The notes beneath the pieces are model-generated. The model saw only the letters and a program-made list of their open reading frames with translations, searched no databases and had not been told where the DNA came from. A DNA stretch of 64,000 bases from JACCZX01 sp963791315 (GTDB taxonomy: Bacteria > Pseudomonadota > Gammaproteobacteria > Burkholderiales > Burkholderiaceae_F): NCBI GenBank assembly GCA_963791315.1, contig CAWBRQ010000008.1, positions 78,965 through 142,964 of the forward strand. Reading direction: 5' to 3'. Positions 21,142 to 30,578 of the stretch are shown one piece after another (positions within the stretch are counted from its first letter, which is position 1; every line of letters starts with the position of its first letter). A program made the position numbers and the translations under genes.

Positions 21142-21167
21142 CTTATCAGATTCGTTTAACTGATAAG
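21142..21167 (+). promoter_or_regulatory. Inverted repeat just upstream of a ribosome site
   Basis: CTTATCAG (21142-21149) and CTGATAAG (21160-21167), a perfect 8-base inverted repeat with a ten-base AT-rich centre, abut the AGAGGTAGG ribosome site of ATG 21177. Could be an operator or an RNA hairpin affecting translation; too weak and U-poor for a terminator. Confidence 0.4.
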
Positions 21168-21176
21168 AGGTAGGCC

Positions 21177-21971
21177 ATGGGTAAGATCAAGACGACCGCG
21201 GTGTTGCTGATGGGTGTGATGTCGCTGGCGGCGAGTCAATCGGCTCAGGCAGCTCTCATTGATCGAGGCAACGGGCTCATCTACGACACCGTGCTGAATA
21301 TCACGTGGATGCAGGACGTTGCGCTTGCCCAGACGCTGGGCGCTGACAGCGACGGCCTCTTCGATTGGTCCGGCGCGCACGCGTGGGCTCAACAACTGGT
21401 GTACGGCGGTTATGACGACTGGCGTTTGCCGACTCTCAAGCCTGTTAATGGCGTCGAATTTAATCGGATTCTTCATTGCGATGGATCTGCTGATTACGGG
21501 TACGGCATTGCGGCCCCGGGTGGCGCTTCTGCGGGCTTTACCGGCAACGAACTTGCGTACATGTTCCACGTAAATCTCGGGAACAAGTCGCGTTGCACCG
21601 GACCGGGACCGGACCTGACTAATAAGGTGATTGGGCCGGACGTCGGCGTGCAGAACGCCAGCTTCGTGGATGGCCTGACCGGCGGTACGGTCTCTTTTTT
21701 GAATCTGCAAGATCTCAAGGAGAACTTTTGGGCCAACCTAGCCCCTGAGACATCCACGTTTACGTGGCTTTTCCAACACACCGGATTCAATGACTGGGCG
21801 GACGACTTTCAGTTGGCGCGAGCTTGGGCAGTGCGTGACGGCGATGTGGCAGCCGCTCCTCCGCCGACAGGCATTCCTGAGCCGAGCACGTTACTGCTGC
21901 TATCGGGACTGCTCCCGGCACTGTGGTTTTCGATGAGGCAGAAGAGTACTCAGCGGCGCTTCGCCTCATAA
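21177..21971 (+). CDS. DUF1566 (Lcl) domain protein with PEP-CTERM tail
   Basis: Intact, 264 aa. Signal peptide MGKIKTTAVLLMGVMSLAASQSAQA is followed by a DUF1566/Lcl domain: LIDRGNGLIYDTVLNITWMQD, WSGAHAWAQQL, YDDWRLPTLKP. This fold is related to formylglycine-generating-enzyme/C-type-lectin-like modules and is common in surface proteins of PEP-CTERM bacteria. The C-terminus has IPEPSTLLLLSGLLPALWF followed by MRQKSTQRR, a slightly extended PEP-CTERM tail. The motif is preceded by a proline-rich linker AAAPPPTG. Probably co-transcribed with the gene before it. I found no sigma-54 element of its own. Confidence 0.85.
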   Translation: MGKIKTTAVLLMGVMSLAASQSAQAALIDRGNGLIYDTVLNITWMQDVALAQTLGADSDGLFDWSGAHAWAQQLVYGGYDDWRLPTLKPVNGVEFNRILHCDGSADYGYGIAAPGGASAGFTGNELAYMFHVNLGNKSRCTGPGPDLTNKVIGPDVGVQNASFVDGLTGGTVSFLNLQDLKENFWANLAPETSTFTWLFQHTGFNDWADDFQLARAWAVRDGDVAAAPPPTGIPEPSTLLLLSGLLPALWFSMRQKSTQRRFAS

Positions 21972-22075
21972 GCATTCACAAGCGTATTCGAAGCCTCAGT
22001 CCAGGCGCCTGCGCGCCGTGCTGGTGCGTCAGACAAGCGCTTCGCACTCTCGGTATCCGATGTCTAGCCTTCAAT

Positions 22076-23302
22076 CTAGCCGGCGAGCCGCTGAAACGCT
22101 CCGGGGCTCAGACGTGTGAGTGTCGTAAACGGCCCTACCGATCGGCTGTCGGCCGGATGAACGTACTCTCGCTCAGGGTACGAGCGGCCCGGAGACAGTT
22201 GACCCACATTGCCTGCGGCGCCTACGTGCCGGGATGTCTTGCGTAGGTGATAGTCCATTCGAGCCACATTCGCAAAGTCGGCCGAACGCGCCTCTGCGTT
22301 CCTAACCGAAACCAGCTCGGCTCGTACGTCGAGTACGCCGCTTCCAACTAGAAGATTGTCCAAGATTTCGCCTCGCACAGGTCCCGCCATCACCCGAACG
22401 AACGTTGCCTTCGACGCCCTGTCATTAACAATCGTGTTAAATGTGAGCTGAAGATCGTTGCTCGGCCAGCGATAGCCTTCGGCTCCGTAGGAGACGATCG
22501 CTTCGTTTTCCGATCGAGGTCCCTGTTGGATCAGGCAACCAATTACCCGAGCTGCTCCGCCGTTCGGAAACTCAAGTTCATAACTGGAGGAGCCATCCTC
22601 GCCACTCAGCCGACAATACGTCACGATATTTTCTCGTGCACGGCTCTTGAAGAGATGTCCAACGCGTGCTCGCGCGAAGTAGCTTGAACCGACAGTTAAT
22701 TTTCCAATTGCACCCACATAGAGGTCGTGACTTAGGCCGTCGCCGGCGCCGTTCGCGACAAAGGAGCAACGGTCGATCACAACCTGAATTCCATCGTCGT
22801 TGCCGGTCAGGATTCCATTCTCATTGTCTTCGAAGTGGCAACCCGCAATGTGCAGACTTCCTTTCTCCAGCCGAATACCCGCCCCGTTGCGGTCCTCTAC
22901 GCGAGCGCCAACAAACGCCAAGTTTTCGATGCGGACCCCATCTCCCCTCACGACGAAGATTGCTTTTGACTCCGCGCTCGCGCCGTCAGCGATCAGGCGC
23001 GGCCTGGTGCCAATCCCACGGATAACGAGGTCTCGCTGAGTCCAGACCGCAACGTCCGCGCGGTAATCGGCCGATGCCACCGCCAAGATGTCGCCGTCTT
23101 TCGCGAGTCGCGCCGCTTCTGCCAAACTGCGGACGTCGCCTTCAGGTCCAACGTGGATCGTGCGCCTTGACGCGGACGCGCCGATCTCTGCGCAAATGGG
23201 AGAGAACCGGGGCAATAACGAAATGCACGGTAGCGCTGCCAGGGCCCCGATGGTCCGCAGGCTTGATCTTCGACTCAAGCGTTTTGCGCGTTCAAGTTGC
23301 AT
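22076..23302 (-). CDS. Exported right-handed parallel beta-helix protein
   Basis: 408 aa, ATG 23302. Tat-like signal RLSRRSSLRTIGALAALPCI. The mature protein starts with RRTIHVGPEGDVRSLAEAARLAKDGDIL, the usual entrance of secreted parallel beta-helix proteins (pectate-lyase superfamily). It continues with helix rungs such as GVRIENLAFVGARVEDRNGAGIRLEKGSLHI and DGIQVVIDRCSFVANG, cut here by family logic. Such proteins cleave, epimerise or bind polysaccharides. No catalytic set can be assigned. The position between PEP-CTERM genes and sugar genes suggests polysaccharide processing. It faces the previous gene tail to tail. Confidence 0.75.
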   Translation of the reverse strand: MQLERAKRLSRRSSLRTIGALAALPCISLLPRFSPICAEIGASASRRTIHVGPEGDVRSLAEAARLAKDGDILAVASADYRADVAVWTQRDLVIRGIGTRPRLIADGASAESKAIFVVRGDGVRIENLAFVGARVEDRNGAGIRLEKGSLHIAGCHFEDNENGILTGNDDGIQVVIDRCSFVANGAGDGLSHDLYVGAIGKLTVGSSYFARARVGHLFKSRARENIVTYCRLSGEDGSSSYELEFPNGGAARVIGCLIQQGPRSENEAIVSYGAEGYRWPSNDLQLTFNTIVNDRASKATFVRVMAGPVRGEILDNLLVGSGVLDVRAELVSVRNAEARSADFANVARMDYHLRKTSRHVGAAGNVGQLSPGRSYPEREYVHPADSRSVGPFTTLTRLSPGAFQRLAG

Positions 23303-23695
23303 GGTTGCGTTATAGAGGCTTCAGCCTTTGACCATTACACCATTGCCGCTGCTGCGCTTAGCGACGTCATTTGAGGGTACAAGACAGATACCAATAACCC
23401 GCCATACATATACCGCGCCCAGAGGATCGTTAGATAATTTCCGCTAGAAGCGACGTGCGCGGCGGCATCGAACGGCCGACGAGATCGCTACTTCATGATA
23501 AGTTGCCCACTCCGGCCGTTTTGATTCCACTCAAAGAGCTTGCCATCATAGTTTCGAGCTCGCCCATATCGACGCAACTCCTTCGCGTGGAACTGAACGC
23601 CTCCGTCCGTACCGATGCCAACATTGCATACAAATAATCGCAAAACGGACAGGCTCGCGACCGAAAGGCCGCAGCAACGGGTCCTTCCCTCGATC
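23303..23695. other. Gap between divergent genes
   Basis: About 390 bases between the divergently read beta-helix gene and a methyltransferase-like gene. It is relatively AT-richer and holds no ORF with a credible start, so it probably contains both promoters. I could not pick out a convincing -35/-10 pair. The methyltransferase frame stays open back to ATG 23615. Confidence 0.4.
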
Positions 23696-24349
23696 ATGCG
23701 AAATCTTCGTGATGCGCATAAGAGTTACGTGCTGAGACAGACATTGGCTGAGTTCGAACGAAAGCCGGGATGCTGGCGCGAACCTCCACCGGAAATGGTC
23801 TCCAGGCTCATCTATGGCTGGGGGAACGAAAGCTGGTCTGCCTTGGACGAGTACATAGTTCGATGCATACAAGAAGCGAGTATTTGCGATGGCAACATTC
23901 TCGAGTGCGGGTCGGGTCTGACAACGTTACTAGTAGGAATCATCGCCAAACGCCGAAGGATTCAAGTTTGGTCGCTCGAACACAATGAATTTTGGGGAAG
24001 ACTCGTCGAACGCCAGCTCGCTCACCTACGTAACCAATCGGTGAATCTCTGCATCGCCCCGCTAAAGGACTATGGAGATTTCTCCTGGTACCAGCCACCG
24101 CTCAACGTCATGCCGTCTACATTTTCACTGGTTATATGCGATGGCCCACCGGGCAATACTCCTGGAGGGAGAGTCGGGCTACTGCCGATGATGAAGGGCC
24201 ACCTGAGTCCGGGCTGCACTATTTTGCTTGACGACGGCGAGAGGGAGGAAGAGCGCATGACCGCGTCTCGATGGTCGGAAGAACTTGGTACGAGCTTCCA
24301 CCTTTGTGGCACTACTAAGCCGTATTTCGAACTCAAAGTCCCCGACTGA
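23696..24349 (+). CDS. Class I SAM methyltransferase-like protein
   Basis: 217 aa from ATG 23696; in-frame ATG 23615 would add 27 residues of low-complexity basic sequence, so I prefer the shorter form. Methyltransferase-24 style fold: motif I as GNILECGSGLTTLL, then IQVWSLEHNEFWGRLVERQL (motif II acidic Glu), LVICDGPPGNTPGGRVGLLP and CTILLDDGEREEE. Such proteins sit in sugar-modification clusters and methylate glycans or small molecules. Substrate unknown. Stands alone, 285 bases upstream of rfbF. Confidence 0.65.
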   Translation: MRNLRDAHKSYVLRQTLAEFERKPGCWREPPPEMVSRLIYGWGNESWSALDEYIVRCIQEASICDGNILECGSGLTTLLVGIIAKRRRIQVWSLEHNEFWGRLVERQLAHLRNQSVNLCIAPLKDYGDFSWYQPPLNVMPSTFSLVICDGPPGNTPGGRVGLLPMMKGHLSPGCTILLDDGEREEERMTASRWSEELGTSFHLCGTTKPYFELKVPD

Positions 24350-24634
24350 TCTTTTGCTGCGCGGGCTTCAAGTTCGCCTTCTCTGCGGTTTCCTCCATTC
24401 GTTTGTTTCTAGATTCGAGTAGTTCCTAGTCTCAAATATCGACGCTAACTTCGTAGTTGAACAGGGCACGGTGGCTATGCGGTATTGAGCATCACCAGCT
24501 GTCGATTTTTCTCCGCCCTAGTACGGGCGGCGTCGCGAATCTTCCCTAGCCACGCTGCTTTTCAAGAACATACAATCGGATCCGAGCGCTGCCAGCGGAG
24601 ATAGCGCGCGCGACGACGTTGGATGTAGGAGATC

Positions 24635-25414
24635 ATGAAAGTTGTCTTGTTTTGTGGCGGTCTCGGGACGCGCTTGCGCGAGCACTCTGACACGATCCCG
24701 AAACCGCTTGTCAATGTCGGGATACGTCCGATCATCTGGCACTTGATGCGGTACTACGCTCACTTCGGGCACAAGGAATTTATCCTCTGTCTTGGATATC
24801 GCGGAGACTTGATCCGCGAGTACTTCCTCAACTACAACGAATGTCTGTCCAATGACTTCACCCTGTCTGAAGGCGGACGTCGGGTTGAGCTGCACTCGAC
24901 CGATATTCAGGACTGGCGTATTACTTTCGTAGATACCGGGTTGCACGCGAATATCGCAGAACGACTGATGAAGGTGCGCAGCCACCTCGACGGTGAAGAC
25001 GCTTTTCTCGCCAACTACGCGGACGGGTTGGCCGACATACCACTCGACCGAATGATTGTGGACTTTCAATCCAAGGCGGCAGTGGCTAGCTTTGCCGGAG
25101 TAACCGGCTGGCATAGCTTTCATACCGTGGCCGCCACGGATGAGGGGTGGGCAACACACGTCAACGCACGGATGCAAAGCGCGCTCTTAATTAACGGTGG
25201 TTTTTTTGTGCTCCGGAATGACATCTTCGATTACATCGAGGATGGCGATGAACTCGTGGAGCAGCCATTCGCGCGCCTTATCGATAAGCGCCTTTTGGCG
25301 ATCTACCGACATTTGGGGTTCTGGCGCGCGATGGACACGTTCAAGGACAAGATCACTTTGGACCGAATGGAAGCAAGGGGAGATTGTCCGTGGATGGTAT
25401 GGAAGCCGCAGTGA
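24635..25414 (+). CDS. rfbF: Glucose-1-phosphate cytidylyltransferase
   Basis: 259 aa, ATG 24635 with TAGGAGA ribosome site. Makes CDP-glucose from glucose-1-phosphate and CTP, the first step to CDP-6-deoxy and 3,6-dideoxy sugars. Signature nucleotidyltransferase start MKVVLFCGGLGTRLREHS and PKPLVNVGIRPI. Further features are FILCLGYRGDLIREYFLNY, DTGLHANIAERL, NYADGLADIPL (metal Asp) and INGGFFVL. Family length normal. First gene of a cytidine-sugar operon; the next ORF begins 7 bases after its stop. Confidence 0.92.
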   Translation: MKVVLFCGGLGTRLREHSDTIPKPLVNVGIRPIIWHLMRYYAHFGHKEFILCLGYRGDLIREYFLNYNECLSNDFTLSEGGRRVELHSTDIQDWRITFVDTGLHANIAERLMKVRSHLDGEDAFLANYADGLADIPLDRMIVDFQSKAAVASFAGVTGWHSFHTVAATDEGWATHVNARMQSALLINGGFFVLRNDIFDYIEDGDELVEQPFARLIDKRLLAIYRHLGFWRAMDTFKDKITLDRMEARGDCPWMVWKPQ

Positions 25415-25421
25415 GGGCGCA

Positions 25422-26126
25422 TTGCTTGCGCTGACGCTCGGTACTTCGGCTAGATCGGCGCTCGACGTCCTATGCATAGGAGCGCATTGCGACGATATTG
25501 AAATCGGATGCGGCGGCACCGTCATTGCGATCCAGCAGCGTTATCCGCGATGCAAGGTGCACCTGCTTGTGCTGACTTCAACTCCAGCGCGTCGAGCGGA
25601 AGCTGCGGCCGCGGCAAAGGCGTTGATCAAAGTTTCAGCACGCGGCGACGTACGCATTTGTGAATTGCCAGACGGGTTGCTGCCGGCGCACTTTCTGGAC
25701 GTCAAAGCCGAGTTCGAACGCATGAAAAAAACGGTCAACCCCGACCTAGTGTTGACTCACCACGGACTCGACCGGCACCAAGATCACAGCCTGGTCAGCC
25801 ATGTCACATGGCAGACGTTTCGAGATCACATGATCTGGGAGTACGAGATTCCGAAATTCGACGGCGATCTGGCCACGCCGAACATGTATGTTCCGCTGCC
25901 CGCCGCCCTTGCCGCTCGAAAAATTAGCTTGTGCATGCGCGCCTTTCCTTCACAGCACGCCAAGCCTTGGTTCAAGGCGGAGAATCTCGAGGCAACAATG
26001 CGTCTGCGCGGGCTGGAAAGCCGTGCTGTCAGCGGATACGCGGAAGGGTTCCACTGCCGAAAGCTGTTGAGCGGAGTGACGGCGGAAAGGCCCGCTGCGT
26101 CGCGCCCCGGAGTCCGTAAACGCTAG
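25422..26126 (+). CDS. PIG-L family deacetylase
   Basis: About 234 aa if TTG 25422 is the start. The frame is open farther back inside rfbF but lacks an ATG, so the start is uncertain. The PIG-L/LmbE zinc site is visible: ALDVLCIGAHCDDIEIGCGG (AHxDD) and THHGLDRHQDHSLVSHV (HxxH). Enzymes of this family remove N-acetyl groups from GlcNAc-type substrates (mycothiol, GPI and antibiotic pathways). In sugar operons of this type they probably deacetylate an amino-sugar intermediate. It sits between rfbF and rfbG, spacing 33 bases to rfbG. Confidence 0.85.
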   Translation: MLALTLGTSARSALDVLCIGAHCDDIEIGCGGTVIAIQQRYPRCKVHLLVLTSTPARRAEAAAAAKALIKVSARGDVRICELPDGLLPAHFLDVKAEFERMKKTVNPDLVLTHHGLDRHQDHSLVSHVTWQTFRDHMIWEYEIPKFDGDLATPNMYVPLPAALAARKISLCMRAFPSQHAKPWFKAENLEATMRLRGLESRAVSGYAEGFHCRKLLSGVTAERPAASRPGVRKR

Positions 26127-26158
26127 ACGCACTGGCTGGCGCACCCGGAGCTGCGTAA

Positions 26159-27244
26159 ATGAACCCCACGTTTTGGCAGGGCAAGCAGGTACTTGTCACG
26201 GGTCATACCGGCTTCAAGGGCGCTTGGCTCTGCATGCTGCTCCATTCATTTGGCGCCCGAGTCGCGGGATACGCACTCGACCCGCCTACTCAACCGAGCC
26301 TCTATGAGCTAGCGCGAGTCGATGAGCTGGTGGACTCGGCTTTGGGCGATGTCCGCGACCTGGAATCGCTGAGTGAGCGTGTCCGTGCATTCGCGCCCAC
26401 GTTCGTCTTTCACATGGCCGCGCAGTCCGTGGTCTTGCGATCCTATGACGACCCGGTCGAGACCTACTCAACCAACGTTCTCGGGACAGTCCACCTGCTG
26501 GAGGCCGTTCGCCGCATGCGGGGCGCCTGCACCGTCATCAACGTGACGACGGACAAGTGCTATGAAAACAAGGGCCAAGTTAAGGGCTACCGCGAAGGCG
26601 ACGCTCTGGGCGGGCACGATCCCTATTCAAATAGTAAGGCGTGTGCTGAATTGGTCGGCGACGCTTACCGCGAGTCTTTCTTTCCGTTGAGTCGAGGCAA
26701 TGAGCACAGCGTGGGACTCGCGAGCGCGCGTGCCGGCAACGTCATCGGCGGCGGAGATTGGACGCCACGGCAACTTGTCCCCGACACAATCGCGGCATTT
26801 GTGCAATCCCGGCCGGTGGCGTTGCGCCATCCGCTGGCGGTGCGTCCGTGGCAGCACGTATTGGATTGTCTCGGCGGGTACGTGACGCTCGCTGAGGCGC
26901 TTGCCAAAAATATTCAGGCTTACTCAGGGGCGTGGAACTTTGGTCCGGCGGAAAGCGACTCGCGCCCTGTTTGTTACGTTGTCGAGACCTTGGCGGCCCA
27001 TTGGGGCACTGACATGACGTGGGTGCAAGACGGCGCCCATCACCCGCCGGAAGAACAGCTACTCAGTCTCGATGTCACCAAAGCGGCAACGTTTCTGGGC
27101 TGGCAATGCCGCTTGCCGATCGACGAGGCGCTGCGCTGGGTGGCGGACTGGTACCGCGACTTCCATGCCGGGCGAAACCCCCGGGAACTCTGCGACGAGC
27201 AAATCACGGCTTACCTAGCTTCGGGTTCGACGGCGCATGCTTAG
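26159..27244 (+). CDS. rfbG: CDP-glucose 4,6-dehydratase
   Basis: 361 aa, ATG 26159 with GGAGC upstream. Extended short-chain dehydrogenase that converts CDP-glucose to CDP-4-keto-6-deoxyglucose using tightly bound NAD. Rossmann motif VTGHTGFKGAWL, then FHMAAQSVVLRSYDDPVETY, VTTDKCYENKG and the catalytic-site YSNSKACAELV (YxxxK as Y-S-N-S-K). ARAGNVIGGGDW and HPLAVRPWQHVLDCLGGYV are diagnostic of RfbG. Works directly after RfbF. No rfbH (3-dehydratase) follows, so the end product is probably not a 3,6-dideoxyhexose. Confidence 0.93.
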   Translation: MNPTFWQGKQVLVTGHTGFKGAWLCMLLHSFGARVAGYALDPPTQPSLYELARVDELVDSALGDVRDLESLSERVRAFAPTFVFHMAAQSVVLRSYDDPVETYSTNVLGTVHLLEAVRRMRGACTVINVTTDKCYENKGQVKGYREGDALGGHDPYSNSKACAELVGDAYRESFFPLSRGNEHSVGLASARAGNVIGGGDWTPRQLVPDTIAAFVQSRPVALRHPLAVRPWQHVLDCLGGYVTLAEALAKNIQAYSGAWNFGPAESDSRPVCYVVETLAAHWGTDMTWVQDGAHHPPEEQLLSLDVTKAATFLGWQCRLPIDEALRWVADWYRDFHAGRNPRELCDEQITAYLASGSTAHA

Positions 27245-27283
27245 CAAGCGTTTCGAGTCAACGAAATAGCCGGATAAGCGCTT

Positions 27284-27817
27284 ATGGAATTTCATCCGTG
27301 CGGGGTTCTTGGCGCCTGGCTGATCGAGCCCGCGCCGCTGCACGATAGTCGTGGCCGCTTCATGCGAGCTTGGTGCCAACGCGAGTTTGCGGATCACAAG
27401 ATCGATTTCACGCCGGTACAGGCCAACATGGGATTGAGCATTCGGAGGGGCACGATCCGTGGAATGCACTATCAGATAGCCCCCGCGCTTGAGGCAAAAC
27501 TCGTTCGTTGCGTTCGTGGAGCGATTTTTGACGTTGTCGTCGATCTTCGACCCAAGTCGCCTACGTATCGCGCTTGGTACGGAACCGACCTGAGCGCGGA
27601 CAATGGTCGAATGTTGTTCGTACCTGAAGGCTGTGCCCACGGCTGTCAGGCGACGGAAGACATGAGCGAGCTTTACTACCTGACTTCTGCCTTCTATTCT
27701 GCAGATCATGTGCGTGGGGTTCGGTACGATGATCCGGCTATTGGAATTACTTGGCCGGCAGACGCGTCAGACATTTCTGATCAGGATCGCAGTTGGCCCT
27801 TTCTCGACACGGGATAG
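27284..27817 (+). CDS. dTDP-4-dehydrorhamnose 3,5-epimerase family protein
   Basis: 177 aa, ATG 27284. RmlC-like cupin: HDSRGRFMRAWC, VQANMGLSIRRGTIRGMHYQ (active-site His in GMHYQ), VRCVRGAIFDVVVDLRPKSP, VPEGCAHGCQATED and LYYLTSAFYS. In dTDP pathways RmlC epimerises C3/C5 of 4-keto-6-deoxyglucose. Here, next to rfbF and rfbG, the substrate should be CDP-4-keto-6-deoxyglucose, so it may be a C3 or C3/C5 epimerase of a CDP-sugar. Gene spacing of 40 bases to rfbG and 10 bases to the next gene supports one operon. Confidence 0.85.
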   Translation: MEFHPCGVLGAWLIEPAPLHDSRGRFMRAWCQREFADHKIDFTPVQANMGLSIRRGTIRGMHYQIAPALEAKLVRCVRGAIFDVVVDLRPKSPTYRAWYGTDLSADNGRMLFVPEGCAHGCQATEDMSELYYLTSAFYSADHVRGVRYDDPAIGITWPADASDISDQDRSWPFLDTG

Positions 27818-27826
27818 GAACTAACG

Positions 27827-29198
27827 ATGAAGCAAGCGACAAAGGGTTCGTTACGCAACACAGCCATCTACAGCTTGCTGCAGATGCGCGAAGCCGAACA
27901 GCAACCGATTCGCGTAGGCGTGGTCGGCGCCGGTGCCACAGGCCGTGCGATTGCGCTGCAACTTGGCACGCCGGTGGCAGGGATGCGGTTGGCGGCGATG
28001 TCGAACCGCACGCCACAGCACGCCGAGCGAGCGTTCAAGGAAGCGGGGATCGCGAAATGGGAAACGGCAGACACGCCGAACGAGGCGGCAGCTCGCATCG
28101 CGCGCGGAATACCGGTGCTTACCGATGACCCGACCGTTCTCACGCGATGCGACGCAATCGATCTAATCGTTGAGGTGACGGGGACCGTCGATTTTGGCGC
28201 AAGCGTAGCGCTCGACGCATTTGACTACGGCAAGCCCGTGGTGTTGGTGAATGCGGAACTCGACTCGCTGATCGGCCCGATTCTGAAATCCAAGGCAGAC
28301 CAGGCGGGCGTCGTTCTGACTCACACGGACGGTGACGAGCCGGGCGTTGCAATGACCCTGTTTCGATATGTGCAGTCGGTAGGTCTGCGTCCCGTCGCCG
28401 CTGGCAACATCAAGGGCATGGTCGACTATTACCGAACGCCCGACACGCAACGCGAATTCGCGGCGAGGAACGATCAGGACGTAAGAAAAGTCACGTCGTT
28501 CGCCGATGCAACGAAACTTTCGATGGAAACCACGGTGCTTGCGAATGCAACCGGCTTCACCGTGGCCCGCCGCGGAATGGTGGGCCCCGCGTGCGCGTAC
28601 GTCAGGGAGCTTGCGCAGCTGCTCCCCGCAGAAGCGATGCTTGCCGGCGGAATCGTTGACTACTCGGTGGGCGCGGCGCCGCACACCGGAGGCTTCGTCG
28701 TTGTTCACGAGGAAAACCCGCTGCAAGAAAACGCAGTTGGCGTACTACAAGCTCGGTGATGGTCCCTTCTATGTTTTCTATACGCCGTTCCACCTGCCCC
28801 ACCTTCAGTTGCCTTCGACGATCGCCCGCGCCGTGCTTCATTCCGATCCCACCGTCGCCCCTGCTGCGGGACCGTCGTGTGAGGTCGTCACCGTCGCAAA
28901 ACGAACGTTGAGGGCTGGTGAGCGTCTGGATGGAGTAGGAGGTTTCTGCAGCTACGGGTTAATCGAGAATCACGCAACAGCGAGGGCGATTGACGCCCTA
29001 CCGATCGCACTGTCGGAGGACTGCGTGTTGCTGAGGGATGTCGGCAAGGACGAGGTCATTTCGTTCAGCGACGTGAAGCTGCCGGCCAACAGGTTGAGTG
29101 ACGACCTCTGGCGGGAACAGTGCGCGCACTGGCCGTCAGCAACTCGATTTGATGCTTCAACTCAGAACCGGAAACGCGCTGTCGCCAGCGTTTCATAG
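27827..29198 (+). CDS. NAD-binding oxidoreductase with SAF domain (one frame break)
   Basis: About 456 aa if joined. N-terminal NAD-binding domain as in homoserine dehydrogenase: VGVVGAGATGRAIALQL, VLTRCDAIDLIVEVTGTVDFG, NAELDSLIGPIL, then GNIKGMVDYYRTPDTQREFA. Near 28722 (run of four A) the frame changes, after which LAYYKLGDGPFYVFYTPFHLPHL and a C-terminal SAF module (EVVTVAKRTLRAGERLDGVGG) follow. This family recurs beside rfbF/rfbG/rfbC-type genes in many bacteria. Its reaction is not established to my knowledge; a redox step on the sugar or its donor is the natural guess. The homopolymer site makes a sequencing error likely. Confidence 0.75.
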
Positions 29199-29258
29199 TG
29201 TCATCGGCGCAATCGCGAGATTCAAGAAACTGCGTGTAGTCGCCGGAGGCGCTGATCA

Positions 29259-30560
29259 GTGGAAAGCATTGTCGTAATCGGGACTGGCATGGCCGGTTTC
29301 GGCGCTTCTGTTTGCCTGAACGCCGAAGGTATCAGGCCGGTCGTATATGACAAGAATTCGTACTACGGGGGACACACCGCATCATTCAGGGGTGAGCAAG
29401 GCTTCCTGTTCGATCAGGGCCCGCACATCTCATTTACTAAGGACCTCCGCATCCAGGATCTGTTCGCTGGTTACGTTGAGCAGAAATACGAATCGGTCCA
29501 GATTAACCTGAACAACTACTGGCGTGGCATTCGCATCACGCACCCGGTTCAGTTGCACCTCAACGCGTTGCCGAAAGACCTGATCGTCGAAATCATCGCC
29601 GACTTCGTCACGGAGCATTCGGTCGAACGCAAGATCGCCAACTATGAAGACTGGCTGATCGCGAGCTACGGTCGCAAATTTGCCGAACTGTTCCCGATGA
29701 CGTACACGCGCAAGTATCACCTGACGGTTGCGTCGAACATGAGCACCGACTGGCTAGGCGAACGCATGTACCGACCGAGCCTCGAACAGCTGCTGCGTGG
29801 CGCGTTGGCTCCCTGGACGCCCGAGTTGCACTACATCACCAACTTTCGCTATCCGACCGCGGGCGGTTTCAATTCATACCTGCGGGACTTGCCCAACATC
29901 GCCGATATCAAACTCGAGCATGAGCTGGTGGCGATCGACCCGAAGCGTAAGACGCTGACCTTTTCGAACGGACTCACGAGGTCCTACGATGGGCTGGTCT
30001 CCTCGGTTGCGCTGACCGAGTTGATCCCGATGATTGCGGGCGCACCACCCGATGTCGTCGCCGCCTCTCAACGGCTTGCCTGTTCGACTTGCGTGCTGGT
30101 CAATGTCGGTGTCGACCGTGCAGACCTTTCGCAATCGCAGATGACTTACTTTTACGACGAGGACGTTTGCTTTTCGCGTATCAGCTTTCCGCACATGTTG
30201 TCGGCCACTAATGCACCGCCCGGTTGCGGAAGCATTCAAGCGGAGGTCTACTTCTCCGACAAGTACCGTCCGCTGAAACAGACCCCGGAAGAGTTGATTG
30301 AGCCAGTGATCGCCGATCTGCGTCGCACTAAAACAATCCGCGAAAACGACAAAATCTTAACTAGCCACGCTCGTGTTGTACGTCATGCAAACGTAATCTT
30401 CGACCTCGATCGGACCGCGGCCTTGGAGGCAGTCCATGGGTACCTCGACGACATCGGCATCGCCTATTGCGGTAGGTATGGCGACTGGGGGTACATGTGG
30501 ACCGACGAGAGCTTTATCAGCGGAGAGCGTGCAGCGCAATCAGCATTGGCACGGTGCTGA
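29259..30560 (+). CDS. FAD-dependent oxidoreductase/mutase-like protein
   Basis: 433 aa. The GTG at 29259 gives a start directly followed by the dinucleotide-binding motif VIGTGMAGFGASVCLNAEG and DKNSYYGGHTASF. The C-terminal part has GLVSSVALTELIP and YCGRYGDWGYMWTDESF, the second FAD contact. The overall pattern fits the amine-oxidase/protoporphyrinogen-oxidase superfamily, whose sugar-cluster members include UDP-galactopyranose-mutase-like enzymes. Substrate unassigned. Closely follows the SAF oxidoreductase and is followed after 18 bases by the next gene, so probably part of the same operon. Confidence 0.75.
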   Translation: MESIVVIGTGMAGFGASVCLNAEGIRPVVYDKNSYYGGHTASFRGEQGFLFDQGPHISFTKDLRIQDLFAGYVEQKYESVQINLNNYWRGIRITHPVQLHLNALPKDLIVEIIADFVTEHSVERKIANYEDWLIASYGRKFAELFPMTYTRKYHLTVASNMSTDWLGERMYRPSLEQLLRGALAPWTPELHYITNFRYPTAGGFNSYLRDLPNIADIKLEHELVAIDPKRKTLTFSNGLTRSYDGLVSSVALTELIPMIAGAPPDVVAASQRLACSTCVLVNVGVDRADLSQSQMTYFYDEDVCFSRISFPHMLSATNAPPGCGSIQAEVYFSDKYRPLKQTPEELIEPVIADLRRTKTIRENDKILTSHARVVRHANVIFDLDRTAALEAVHGYLDDIGIAYCGRYGDWGYMWTDESFISGERAAQSALARC

Positions 30561-30578
30561 GTTTTGGAAGCGGGAACC

